Assembly (NCBI GenBank): GCA_028768525.1
Contig: CP054837.1
Coordinates: 5,080,001-5,144,000 of the forward strand
Reading direction: 5' to 3'
DNA: 64,000 bases
Source of the DNA: Desulfobacter sp.
Lineage (GTDB): Bacteria > Desulfobacterota > Desulfobacteria > Desulfobacterales > Desulfobacteraceae
The first letter of the stretch is position 1. The number at the start of each line of letters is the position of its first letter. The notes under the pieces were generated by a model that saw only the letters and a program-made list of their open reading frames with translations, had not been told where the DNA came from and did not search any database. The position numbers were made by a program, and so were the translations under genes. Below, in pieces: positions 41,999-49,795 of this stretch.

Positions 41999-43858
41999 TC
42001 AGGCCGGGGGATCAAAGGGCATTCTGATCTCCATGTCCCCGGGGCGCGGCTCGGTTAAGGCGTGGGGATAGTGGGACAGGAAGATGTGCTGCATGGCCTT
42101 GTTCTCCGGAAGTACCGTAGCCACAAATCCCTTGTAGCCGTTGGCCCGGGCGATTTTTTCCAGTTCCGTGAGCAGGTGGTGGGCAACGCCCTGGCCGTGG
42201 AAATCCTCCCGGACCACAAAGGCGACTTCGGCCCAGCCCTTTTCCAGTTCCGCATAGGTGCCGATGGCCATGATTTCGTGGTTCTGCCTGTTCCTGACCA
42301 GGCCGATGAGCGAGATGAAGCTGCGGTAGTCCATTTCGGCCCAGTGCGCCTGGGCCATTTTCCTGGAGAAAATAGAGATGGAATGAAAAAAGCGCAGAAA
42401 AATGGTTTCCTTTTCCAGGGAGTAGAAAAAGTTGCGATAGGCGATCTCATCCGAGGGGAGCAGGGGACGGACCGCCATATATTTCCTGTTTTCCAGCTTG
42501 AACCGGCTTTTATAGGACTCCAGGAACATCAGGTCCTCCGCCGGCAGGGGAAGCTGGTCGGCAAAGATATAGTGGTGTTCCTTGGCGGCAGCCATGAGTT
42601 CTGTTCTGAAATCCGGGTGGGCAATCTGGATCAGTTCAATGACCCGCTGGTAGATGCTCTTTCCCTTGAGCTGGGCGATGCCGTATTCCGTGACCACAAA
42701 GTTGACGTCCGCCCTCAGGGTGGCCACCCCGGCACCGGCGCTCAGGGTGGGGACGATCCTGGAGACCGTTCCGTCCTTTGCCGTTGAGGGCAGGGCGATG
42801 ATGGAGAATCCCCCCCTGGACAGGGTGGCGCCCCGGACAAAGTTGGACTGGTCCCCGGTGCCGCTGAAAAACTGCCGGCCCACGGAATCCGAGCAGACCT
42901 GGCCGGAAAAGTCCACTTCCAGGGCCGAACTGATGGAGACAAAATTGTCGTTGCGCCCGATAATGCCCGGGGTGTTTACAAAGTCGGCCGTGCCGAAATA
43001 AAACTGGATATTGTTGTCGATGTAGTCATAGGCCCTCCGGGTGCCCATGCAAAAGGTGGCCACGGCCCGGTCCTTCATGAAGTTCTTGTATTTATTGGTG
43101 ATGATCCCCTTTTCAAACAGGGGGATGAAGGCATCGGCAATCATGTGGGTGTGGATGCCCAGATCGTTTTTATTGTCGATGTACTTGAGCAGGGCATAGG
43201 GCACCTGGCCGTATCCCACCTGGAGGGTGCTGCCGTCGTCGATGAGTTCCTTGACGTATTGGGCGATGCGGCGGCAGATGGTTTCATCCATTGGGACGTC
43301 GCGGTTTTCCTGTAAATCTTCCTCATGGTGTACCAGGTAGTCAATGTCATCCACCCGGATGAAACCGTCCCCGTGGGTCCGGGGCATGCGTGGGTTGACC
43401 TGGGCGATGACCAGTTTTGCGTTTTTTACGGCCTCCAGGGTCACATCCACCGACACCCCGAGGCTGGCCACGCCGAAGCGGTCCGGGGGGCTGATCTGCA
43501 CCAGGGCCACATCCAGGCCGATCTGGTTGCTCCTGAAAAAAGTGGGGATCTGGGAGAGGTAGGTGGGGATATAATCGATTTTTCCTTCAAATGCCGCATC
43601 CTGCATGGCCAGCGGAACAAAAAAAAGTTTGACGGAAAACCGGTTTAAAAAATCCTCATCTTCCAGGTATTCGGCCAGGGTGAATGAAAGCATCTGGAAG
43701 ATCATGGCATCCCGGATGTCATTATTGTTTACCAGGGCACGGATCAGGTGCCGGGGCTCTCCGCATCCCGAACCGATAAAAATCCGGTTGCCGTTTTTAA
43801 TGGCACGGGCCGCTTCCCTGGCCGAGACAAACCGCTTTTCATACCTTTTATCCGGCAT
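41999..43858 (-). CDS. Acetyl-CoA hydrolase/CoA-transferase fused to a GNAT acetyltransferase domain
   Basis: This ~619-residue fusion combines a 4-hydroxybutyrate CoA-transferase/acetyl-CoA hydrolase-like part (residues ~1-440, with GCGEPRHLIRALVNN near the start and the acetyl-CoA hydrolase C-terminal half with ALPSTAKDGTVSRIVPTL) and a GNAT domain (~465-615, acetyl-CoA loop VREDFHGQGVAHHLL). CoA transfer between acids would be its first activity; the GNAT half may modify a protein or sense acetyl-CoA. I use ATG 43858, overlapping the stop of the sigma-54 regulator by one base (TGATG), with AAGGAGG upstream; a GTG sits just before. It is probably controlled together with that regulator. Confidence 0.88.
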   Translation of the reverse strand: MPDKRYEKRFVSAREAARAIKNGNRIFIGSGCGEPRHLIRALVNNNDIRDAMIFQMLSFTLAEYLEDEDFLNRFSVKLFFVPLAMQDAAFEGKIDYIPTYLSQIPTFFRSNQIGLDVALVQISPPDRFGVASLGVSVDVTLEAVKNAKLVIAQVNPRMPRTHGDGFIRVDDIDYLVHHEEDLQENRDVPMDETICRRIAQYVKELIDDGSTLQVGYGQVPYALLKYIDNKNDLGIHTHMIADAFIPLFEKGIITNKYKNFMKDRAVATFCMGTRRAYDYIDNNIQFYFGTADFVNTPGIIGRNDNFVSISSALEVDFSGQVCSDSVGRQFFSGTGDQSNFVRGATLSRGGFSIIALPSTAKDGTVSRIVPTLSAGAGVATLRADVNFVVTEYGIAQLKGKSIYQRVIELIQIAHPDFRTELMAAAKEHHYIFADQLPLPAEDLMFLESYKSRFKLENRKYMAVRPLLPSDEIAYRNFFYSLEKETIFLRFFHSISIFSRKMAQAHWAEMDYRSFISLIGLVRNRQNHEIMAIGTYAELEKGWAEVAFVVREDFHGQGVAHHLLTELEKIARANGYKGFVATVLPENKAMQHIFLSHYPHALTEPRPGDMEIRMPFDPPA

Positions 43859-45453
43859 CACCCCTCCTTATGTTTGTTATAGGCCCTGCCGTATACGATA
43901 CCCAGTTTTTTCATCCGGTGCCTGAGGGTATTGGGGTTGACCCCCAGCATGGCGGCAGCCCCGCTTTCTCCGTTCACCCGGCCGCCTGCCGCAGCCACGA
44001 TTTTTTCGATATAGGCCTTGACCACTTCATCCAGCCGGGCCACTGTTTCCTGGGGGCGGGGGGCATGGGGCATACCCTGGTCAATATGCACGGACCGGGA
44101 CATGGACGGGGGGGAAAAATGCAGGGGGCCGTGCCTGTGCTGGATTAAGGCCCGTTCAATGCTGTTTTCAAGCTCCCTGACGTTGCCCGGCCAGTCATGG
44201 GCCATGAGCCGCTCCATATCCGTTTCCATCACATGGGGAAGGTCCTGGATACCCATTTCCATGGCTTTCTTTTTTAAAAAATGGTCCACCAGCAGGGGAA
44301 TATCCGGTTTGCGTTCCCGCAATGGCGGAATCATAATGGGAAAGGCATTGATTCTGAACCAGAGGTCCTCCCGGAATTTTTTTTGGGCCACCATCTGCCC
44401 GAGGTCCCGGTGGGTGGCCACAATTACCCGGATATCCAGCTTGATGGGCGGCGATCCCCCCACCCGTTCGATTTCCTGGGTCTGGAGTACACGGAGCAGC
44501 CGGATCTGGGCCCAGGGGGGGAGTTCCCCGATTTCATCCAGAAAGATGGTGCCCCTGTGGGCCCGTTCGAACCGTCCCCGTTTCTGATTTACCGCACCGG
44601 TGAAGGCCCCTTTTTCGTGGCCGAACAATTCGCTGTCAATGAGGTTCTCAGGGATGGCCCCGCAGTTCACCTTGATAAAGGGGTGGTGTTTCCGGGGGGA
44701 AAGTCTGTGGATGGCATTGGCAATCACCTCTTTGCCCACACCGGTCTCCCCCAGGATCAGGGTGGTGGTTTTCAACGGCGCCACCTGCCGGACCTTTTCC
44801 AGCACACTGCCGAGCCCCTGGTCCGCCCCGATCACCTCATTTCCGCTTTTGGCCAGGAGTTCATGGCTCAGATAGCGGTTGTCCGAGACCAGTTGCTCTT
44901 TCAGCCGATGCAGTTCCTGGTGCTTGAGGGCATTGGCCATGGCAATGGCAAAGGGGTCCCGCAGCAGGGAAAAAAGCCTGGCATGGTCCTGGGTGAACCG
45001 GTCCTTTCCCTTTGCGAAGAGGTCAATAACCCCGAGGCGATGTCCCTCTATCCTGAGCCGCAATGCGATAAAGGAGGATTCGTCCAGGTTCAGTTCCCGT
45101 CCGATGATCCGGCCCATGGGGTCTTCCTCCGGCCGGTTGATGATCATATGGTCTTTCAGGCGCCGCCCGGTTTCAATGTCATGGATCAGGGCCTGGGGCA
45201 GATGGATCACACGGTCCATCCGTTTGCCTCCCCGGGCGTCTGCCCTGGCCACATAGCGCAGCCCCCCCAGTGCGGGTTCGTATATGTTCAGGTAGATGGC
45301 ATCGGCGGGGAGAACGTCGCAGATATACTCCCGGCACCGCCAGAGTGCGGTTTCAATGTCCAGGCTGCTGCAGATTAAAAGGGTGGCCTGTTTAAAAAAG
45401 AGGGCATCGTCCACCGTGGCGGGGATCGTTTTTACCGTATTTGGAAATTTCAT
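43858..45453 (-). CDS. Sigma-54-dependent activator with N-terminal GAF domain
   Basis: This 531-residue regulator has a GAF-like sensor domain (~25-175), an AAA+ domain (Walker A GETGVGKE at 235-242, the sigma-54 contact motif GAFTGA at 282-287, Walker B with IFLDEIGELP) and a C-terminal Fis-type helix-turn-helix (GGRVNGESGAAAMLGVNPNTLRHRMKKLGI). The layout matches FhlA/NorR-type proteins that activate on small-molecule binding. It diverges from the transhydroxylase operon, whose upstream region carries a -24/-12 promoter, so it very probably activates that operon. An AAGGAGA site precedes the ATG. Confidence 0.93.
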   Translation of the reverse strand: MKFPNTVKTIPATVDDALFFKQATLLICSSLDIETALWRCREYICDVLPADAIYLNIYEPALGGLRYVARADARGGKRMDRVIHLPQALIHDIETGRRLKDHMIINRPEEDPMGRIIGRELNLDESSFIALRLRIEGHRLGVIDLFAKGKDRFTQDHARLFSLLRDPFAIAMANALKHQELHRLKEQLVSDNRYLSHELLAKSGNEVIGADQGLGSVLEKVRQVAPLKTTTLILGETGVGKEVIANAIHRLSPRKHHPFIKVNCGAIPENLIDSELFGHEKGAFTGAVNQKRGRFERAHRGTIFLDEIGELPPWAQIRLLRVLQTQEIERVGGSPPIKLDIRVIVATHRDLGQMVAQKKFREDLWFRINAFPIMIPPLRERKPDIPLLVDHFLKKKAMEMGIQDLPHVMETDMERLMAHDWPGNVRELENSIERALIQHRHGPLHFSPPSMSRSVHIDQGMPHAPRPQETVARLDEVVKAYIEKIVAAAGGRVNGESGAAAMLGVNPNTLRHRMKKLGIVYGRAYNKHKEG

Positions 45454-45650
45454 GGATAAATCTCCTTATTTGGAGATTAGAATAACCATATTTGATAATT
45501 AACTTCAACCGGATTCTAAAAAAAGCCGGGCATTTCTATAATTTAAAATCCCGTAAATCTGTGCGATATTACCTGTCCTTCTGGAATCTCATTCATTTTT
45601 ACCAGGAAGGTGCCGTGGCGGCAACAAGGTTTTTTAAGCGGGCTGTAACA

Positions 45651-45666
45651 TGGAACGGATTTTGCT
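45651..45666 (+). promoter_or_regulatory. Sigma-54 (-24/-12) promoter
   Basis: TGGAAC, five bases (GGATT), then TTGCT matches the sigma-54 consensus TGGCAC-N5-TTGCW, with GG and GC exactly placed. It lies 55 bases before the transhydroxylase large-subunit ATG and about 200 bases from the divergent sigma-54 activator gene. The 45454-45650 segment should contain the activator binding sites, but I could not define an inverted repeat there. Confidence 0.8.
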
Positions 45667-45720
45667 CTGAATAGGGGTGAAAGTGGAAATTCAATTTACC
45701 CTGTTCTAAGGAGTTCCGCC

Positions 45721-48717
45721 ATGTCCATGTTCAAAAGAGCCGCCCATTCCCTGCTTCAGATCATTGGGGAGCCGTTGCTGGCCTTCATGCTCTTTGGCCT
45801 GAAGGTCATGTTTTTTGCCCGCCCCCTCCTGGACAGCGCCTTTGGGCAGCGCATCGGGGAAATGGATTTCTCCGCCCAGATCCGGATCCGGAATGCCCCC
45901 ATGGGAAGGACCTTTATATTTAAGCAGGGGAAGGTTAAGTCCCACAGGAGGGTTGGTGAGGGGGCGGATGTGAGCCTCATTTTTATCGATGCCGCCACTG
46001 CCGTGGAACTGATGCTTCGAAGCGGCAATCACCTGGTCCAGATCCATGCCATGAAAAATTTTCTGGTGGATGTCCAGGGCCCGGATAAAAAGGTGATCCA
46101 ATTCATGCAGGCGTTGAATGGACTTAAATCCTTTGATTCAGACCGGGATTACGGGGTGCGGCTGAAAAACGGGGAGATCCGCTATACCAGCAATACCAAC
46201 GGGGGACCGGTGTTCGTTTATGTCCGGGATGGAAAGATCATCCGGATTACCCCCATTGAGTTTGATGACACCGACGCCCCCTCCTGGCAGATTGAAGCCC
46301 GGGGAAAAACCTTTACCCCGCCCCGGAAAGGCAGCGTCACCCCCTATGTGATGGCCCTGAGATCCCTGGTCTATTCCCCGGACCGGCTGCTGTATCCCAT
46401 GAAACGGGTGGATTTTGATCCCAATGGGGAACGGAATCCCCAGAACCGGGGCATCTCGGGATATGAACGTATCTCCTGGGATGAGGCCCTGGACATGGTT
46501 GCCGGCGAAATAAAACGGATGAAAAAGACTTACGGCCCCGGTGCCATCATGAACGGCAGCGGTTCCCACCACACCTGGGGGAATCTGGGATACTGGCTTT
46601 CCACCCGGACCCGGTTCATGAATTCCATCGGGTACAGCCCGGTGGCCCACAACCCCGACAGCTGGGAAGGCTGGTACTGGGGGGCCATGCACCATTGGGG
46701 AAACAGCATGAGAAACGGGGGCTCGGATACCTACGGCACCATTGAGGACTGCCTCAAGGAATGCGAAATGATCGTCTTCTGGTCCAGCGACCCCGAAGCC
46801 ACCAACGGGGTGTACGGCGCCTTTGAGGGAACCGTGCGGCGGCTGTGGGCAAAGGAACTGGGCATCAAAATGGTGCACATCGACCCCTATTACAACCATA
46901 CGGCGGCCCTGCTGGGGGGGAAATGGCTGGCCCCCCGGCCGGATACGGGGAATGCCATGGGTCTGGCCATCGCCCATGTCTGGATCACCGAAGATCTTTA
47001 TGACAAGGACTATGTGGCCGGGCGCACCCTGGGATTTGACAAGTGGAAGGCCTATATCCTGGGCGAGGAAGACAATATTGAAAAGACCCCGGAATGGCAG
47101 GAAAAGGAGACCGGGGTGCCGGCCAGGGATGTCAGGGCCCTGGCCCGGGAATGGGGTAAGAAGAAGACCTATCTGGCTCCTGGCGGCCTTGTGGGATTCG
47201 GGGGAGCCTGCAGGAGCGCCACCGGCATTGAGTGGGCCCGGTCCATGGTCTGCCTCATGGCCATGCAGGGCCTGGGAAAGCCCGGTGTTAACATGGGCGG
47301 ACTCCAGCAGGGCACCCCGGTGGACATTCATTTTTATTTTCCCGGATACGCGGAAGGGGGGCTGTCAGGGGACCTGGACAATACGGGGCTGCGGATCAAC
47401 CTCTACCAGAAGATGCCCCAGCTTCCCACCATGAATACCGTCAGCCAGCTCATCCCCAGGCTGCGGATTCCCGAGGTCTTTCTCAACGGAACCTGCGAGG
47501 GATACCCCTGCGACCCCAAAAGCATTGAAGGGCAGTTTAAAAAATTCAAATATCCGGCGCCGGGCCATGCACCGGTGAAAATGTATTATAAATACGGGGG
47601 CTCCCATTTCGGCACCATGCCCGGGGCCAACCGCTATGTAAAGGGATATCAGAGCGAAAACCTGGAGTTTGTGGTCAACCAGTCCATCTGGTTCGAGGGG
47701 GAGGCCAAATTCGCCGATGTCATCCTCCCTGCCTGCACCAATTTTGAGCGCTGGGATATCGGGGAAACCGCTAATTCCGGCGGCTACAGCCACCACCAGT
47801 TTACCCAGTGGAACCATAGGATCATCACCTTTCAGCACAAATGCATCGCGCCTTTGGGGGAATCCAAATCCGATTACCAGATTTTCCTGGAACTGGCCCA
47901 GCGCCTGGACCTGGGCGCACCATTCTCCGAGGGCTGTACCGAACTTGAGTGGTGCCGCAGGCTCTTTGATGCCAGCGACCTGCCAAAGGTGATGTCCTGG
48001 AAATCCTTCGTCAAAAAGGGGTATTATGTGGTGCCGCCCCCCGATGACGCCCTCAAGGCCCCGGTCTCCTACCGCTGGTTTGCGGAAGGACGAAAAAAAG
48101 ATGTGCCCGAGCCTTCCCCCCTGCCGGCGGATTATACTGAAAAGTGGCGGTCCGGCCTCCAGACCCAGTCCGGAAAGCTTGAATTTGAATCCTCAAGTTT
48201 GAAGCGGTTTGCACCGGATGATCCGGAACGGCCTCCCATTTCAAAGTACATCCCCTCATGGGAGGGGTATCACAGCCTGGAATTGAAGAAGAAATACCCC
48301 CTCCAGCTCATCTCTCCCCATCCCCGGTACAGCTTTCATACCATGTTCGATGCCAAGGACGGATTTATGAACGATGTCAAAGACCACCGGGTGAAAATCG
48401 GGGGGCACCATTATTGGATCGTCAGAATCAATGCCGGGGATGCCAAGTTAAGGGGGATCGGCCGCCATGACCTGGTGGAGGTGTTCAATGACCGGGGATC
48501 TGTGATCTGTGCGGCCTTCCCCACCCAGCGGATCCCGCCGGGGGTGGTCCATTCCTGCGAGGGGTCGGCCCGGTACGAGCCCCTGGGAGAACCCGGGAAT
48601 TCCCCTGACCGGGGCGGGTGCATCAATCTGCTCACCCCTGACAGGCATATTATCAAACGATCCCATTCATCCGCACCCAACTCCTGCCTGGTTCAGGTCC
48701 GGGCCTGGGCGGCGTAA
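45721..48717 (+). CDS. Pyrogallol transhydroxylase-type large subunit with N-terminal SCP2-like extension
   Basis: This 998-residue protein has two parts. Residues ~1-149 include a hydrophobic leader-like helix (LLAFMLFGLKVMFFARPLL) and an SCP2-like fold pattern (RTFIFKQGKVKS...GADVSLIFIDAATAVELML). From ~150 (GEIRYTSNTNGGPVFVYV) it follows the Pelobacter pyrogallol-phloroglucinol transhydroxylase large subunit as I remember it. Matching active-site positions are H283, D313, S314 (Mo ligand), W315, Y543 and Y689; a Trp of that enzyme (W354) is F493 here. The family moves a hydroxyl group between phenols without net redox. AAGGAG lies upstream of ATG 45721. The extension is the odd feature. 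Confidence 0.85.
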   Translation: MSMFKRAAHSLLQIIGEPLLAFMLFGLKVMFFARPLLDSAFGQRIGEMDFSAQIRIRNAPMGRTFIFKQGKVKSHRRVGEGADVSLIFIDAATAVELMLRSGNHLVQIHAMKNFLVDVQGPDKKVIQFMQALNGLKSFDSDRDYGVRLKNGEIRYTSNTNGGPVFVYVRDGKIIRITPIEFDDTDAPSWQIEARGKTFTPPRKGSVTPYVMALRSLVYSPDRLLYPMKRVDFDPNGERNPQNRGISGYERISWDEALDMVAGEIKRMKKTYGPGAIMNGSGSHHTWGNLGYWLSTRTRFMNSIGYSPVAHNPDSWEGWYWGAMHHWGNSMRNGGSDTYGTIEDCLKECEMIVFWSSDPEATNGVYGAFEGTVRRLWAKELGIKMVHIDPYYNHTAALLGGKWLAPRPDTGNAMGLAIAHVWITEDLYDKDYVAGRTLGFDKWKAYILGEEDNIEKTPEWQEKETGVPARDVRALAREWGKKKTYLAPGGLVGFGGACRSATGIEWARSMVCLMAMQGLGKPGVNMGGLQQGTPVDIHFYFPGYAEGGLSGDLDNTGLRINLYQKMPQLPTMNTVSQLIPRLRIPEVFLNGTCEGYPCDPKSIEGQFKKFKYPAPGHAPVKMYYKYGGSHFGTMPGANRYVKGYQSENLEFVVNQSIWFEGEAKFADVILPACTNFERWDIGETANSGGYSHHQFTQWNHRIITFQHKCIAPLGESKSDYQIFLELAQRLDLGAPFSEGCTELEWCRRLFDASDLPKVMSWKSFVKKGYYVVPPPDDALKAPVSYRWFAEGRKKDVPEPSPLPADYTEKWRSGLQTQSGKLEFESSSLKRFAPDDPERPPISKYIPSWEGYHSLELKKKYPLQLISPHPRYSFHTMFDAKDGFMNDVKDHRVKIGGHHYWIVRINAGDAKLRGIGRHDLVEVFNDRGSVICAAFPTQRIPPGVVHSCEGSARYEPLGEPGNSPDRGGCINLLTPDRHIIKRSHSSAPNSCLVQVRAWAA

Positions 48718-48739
48718 ACAGTGGAAAAGAGGTGGAACC

Positions 48740-49591
48740 ATGGCAAAATGGATCATGACCATTGACATTGAAAAATGCGAAAACTGCAACAATTGCTTTC
48801 TGGCCTGCAAGGATGAGCATTACGATAATGACTGGCAGCCTTACACCCTGGCCCAGCCCCGCCACGGCCACCGGTGGATGAATATCCACAGAAGAGAACA
48901 GGGCCAATTCCCCTGTATCAGCGTGGCATATATGCCCAGGCCCTGCTTCCACTGCCCGGATCCCCCATGTATGAGCGGGTGTTCAAAGGGGGAAATTTAT
49001 AAACGGCCCGACGGGATTGTGGTGGTGGATCCGGAAAAATCAAGGGGGCGGAAAGATCTGGCCGCAGCCTGCCCCCACGGGGCCATCTGGTGGAATGAAG
49101 AAAACCAGACCCCCCAGAAATGCACCTTCTGCGCCCATCTTCTGGACAATGGCTGGCAGCAGCCCCGCTGCGTCCAGGCGTGCCCCACCGGCGCCCTGAC
49201 CTTTCAAAAAATCCCCCATGAATCCCTGGGGGAATATATGCGGTCTCAGGGGCTGGTAACGGCCGACGGCTCTGTCCCTCCCTCCGGCTCCCGGGTTCCC
49301 GGGATCCTTTATAAAAACCTGGATCTCTATAACAAGTTTTTTATCGCCGGCAGTGTGGCCACTGGAAAAGGGGCCGTGGAGGAGTGTGTTGAAGGGGTGA
49401 GGGTCGAGTTACTCCAAAAAGAGAACCTGGTCGCCCGGCAGACAACGGATGCCTTCGGCGATTTCCGATTTCCCGGCCTCTCCAGAAACAGCAGCCCGTT
49501 TGAACTTCGACTGCACTTTAGGGGCAATGAAGTGGGCCGGGAAAAAGTGGCATTGACCACAAGCACTTTTATCGGGACCCTATGGATATAG
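48740..49591 (+). CDS. Three-cluster FeS subunit of the pyrogallol transhydroxylase-type enzyme
   Basis: This 283-residue subunit starts MAKWIMTIDIEKCENCNNC and keeps GHRWMNIHRREQG, near-identical to my recollection of the Pelobacter small subunit. Cysteine groups CENCNNCFLAC, CFHCPDPPCMSGC, and CTFC with CVQAC are complete. The remaining site reads SRGRKDLAAAC and has lost three cysteines, as in that enzyme, leaving three clusters. The C-terminal ~85 residues form the transthyretin-like barrel. The frame is open upstream to 48509 inside the large subunit, but ATG 48740 with AGAGGTGG ahead gives the conserved start. Confidence 0.88.
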   Translation: MAKWIMTIDIEKCENCNNCFLACKDEHYDNDWQPYTLAQPRHGHRWMNIHRREQGQFPCISVAYMPRPCFHCPDPPCMSGCSKGEIYKRPDGIVVVDPEKSRGRKDLAAACPHGAIWWNEENQTPQKCTFCAHLLDNGWQQPRCVQACPTGALTFQKIPHESLGEYMRSQGLVTADGSVPPSGSRVPGILYKNLDLYNKFFIAGSVATGKGAVEECVEGVRVELLQKENLVARQTTDAFGDFRFPGLSRNSSPFELRLHFRGNEVGREKVALTTSTFIGTLWI

Positions 49592-49592
49592 G

Positions 49593-49616
49593 GCGCCTGC
49601 CCCCCGGGGCAGGCGC
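49593..49616 (+). terminator. GC-rich hairpin after the transhydroxylase operon
   Basis: GCGCCTGCCCC (49593-49603) pairs with GGGGCAGGCGC (49606-49616) directly after the FeS-subunit stop. The effective loop must be larger than two bases, and only a weak T-tract follows. It likely ends or stabilises the transcript. Confidence 0.65.
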
Positions 49617-49795
49617 TGCTTCCCGGGACCCGGGGTGGCATTTGCCCCCCTTCAAATCCAAATCCTCCTGTTCCTGGATCCCCCCGTTTTTTTTGTGGCC
49701 TTTGGCCGGAAAATACGATATGCAGAAACCTGGTTCCTAATGTGGCCTTTTACTAAATTAACGATGATCTGATTTCGACAGCTCCAAGGGAAAAA

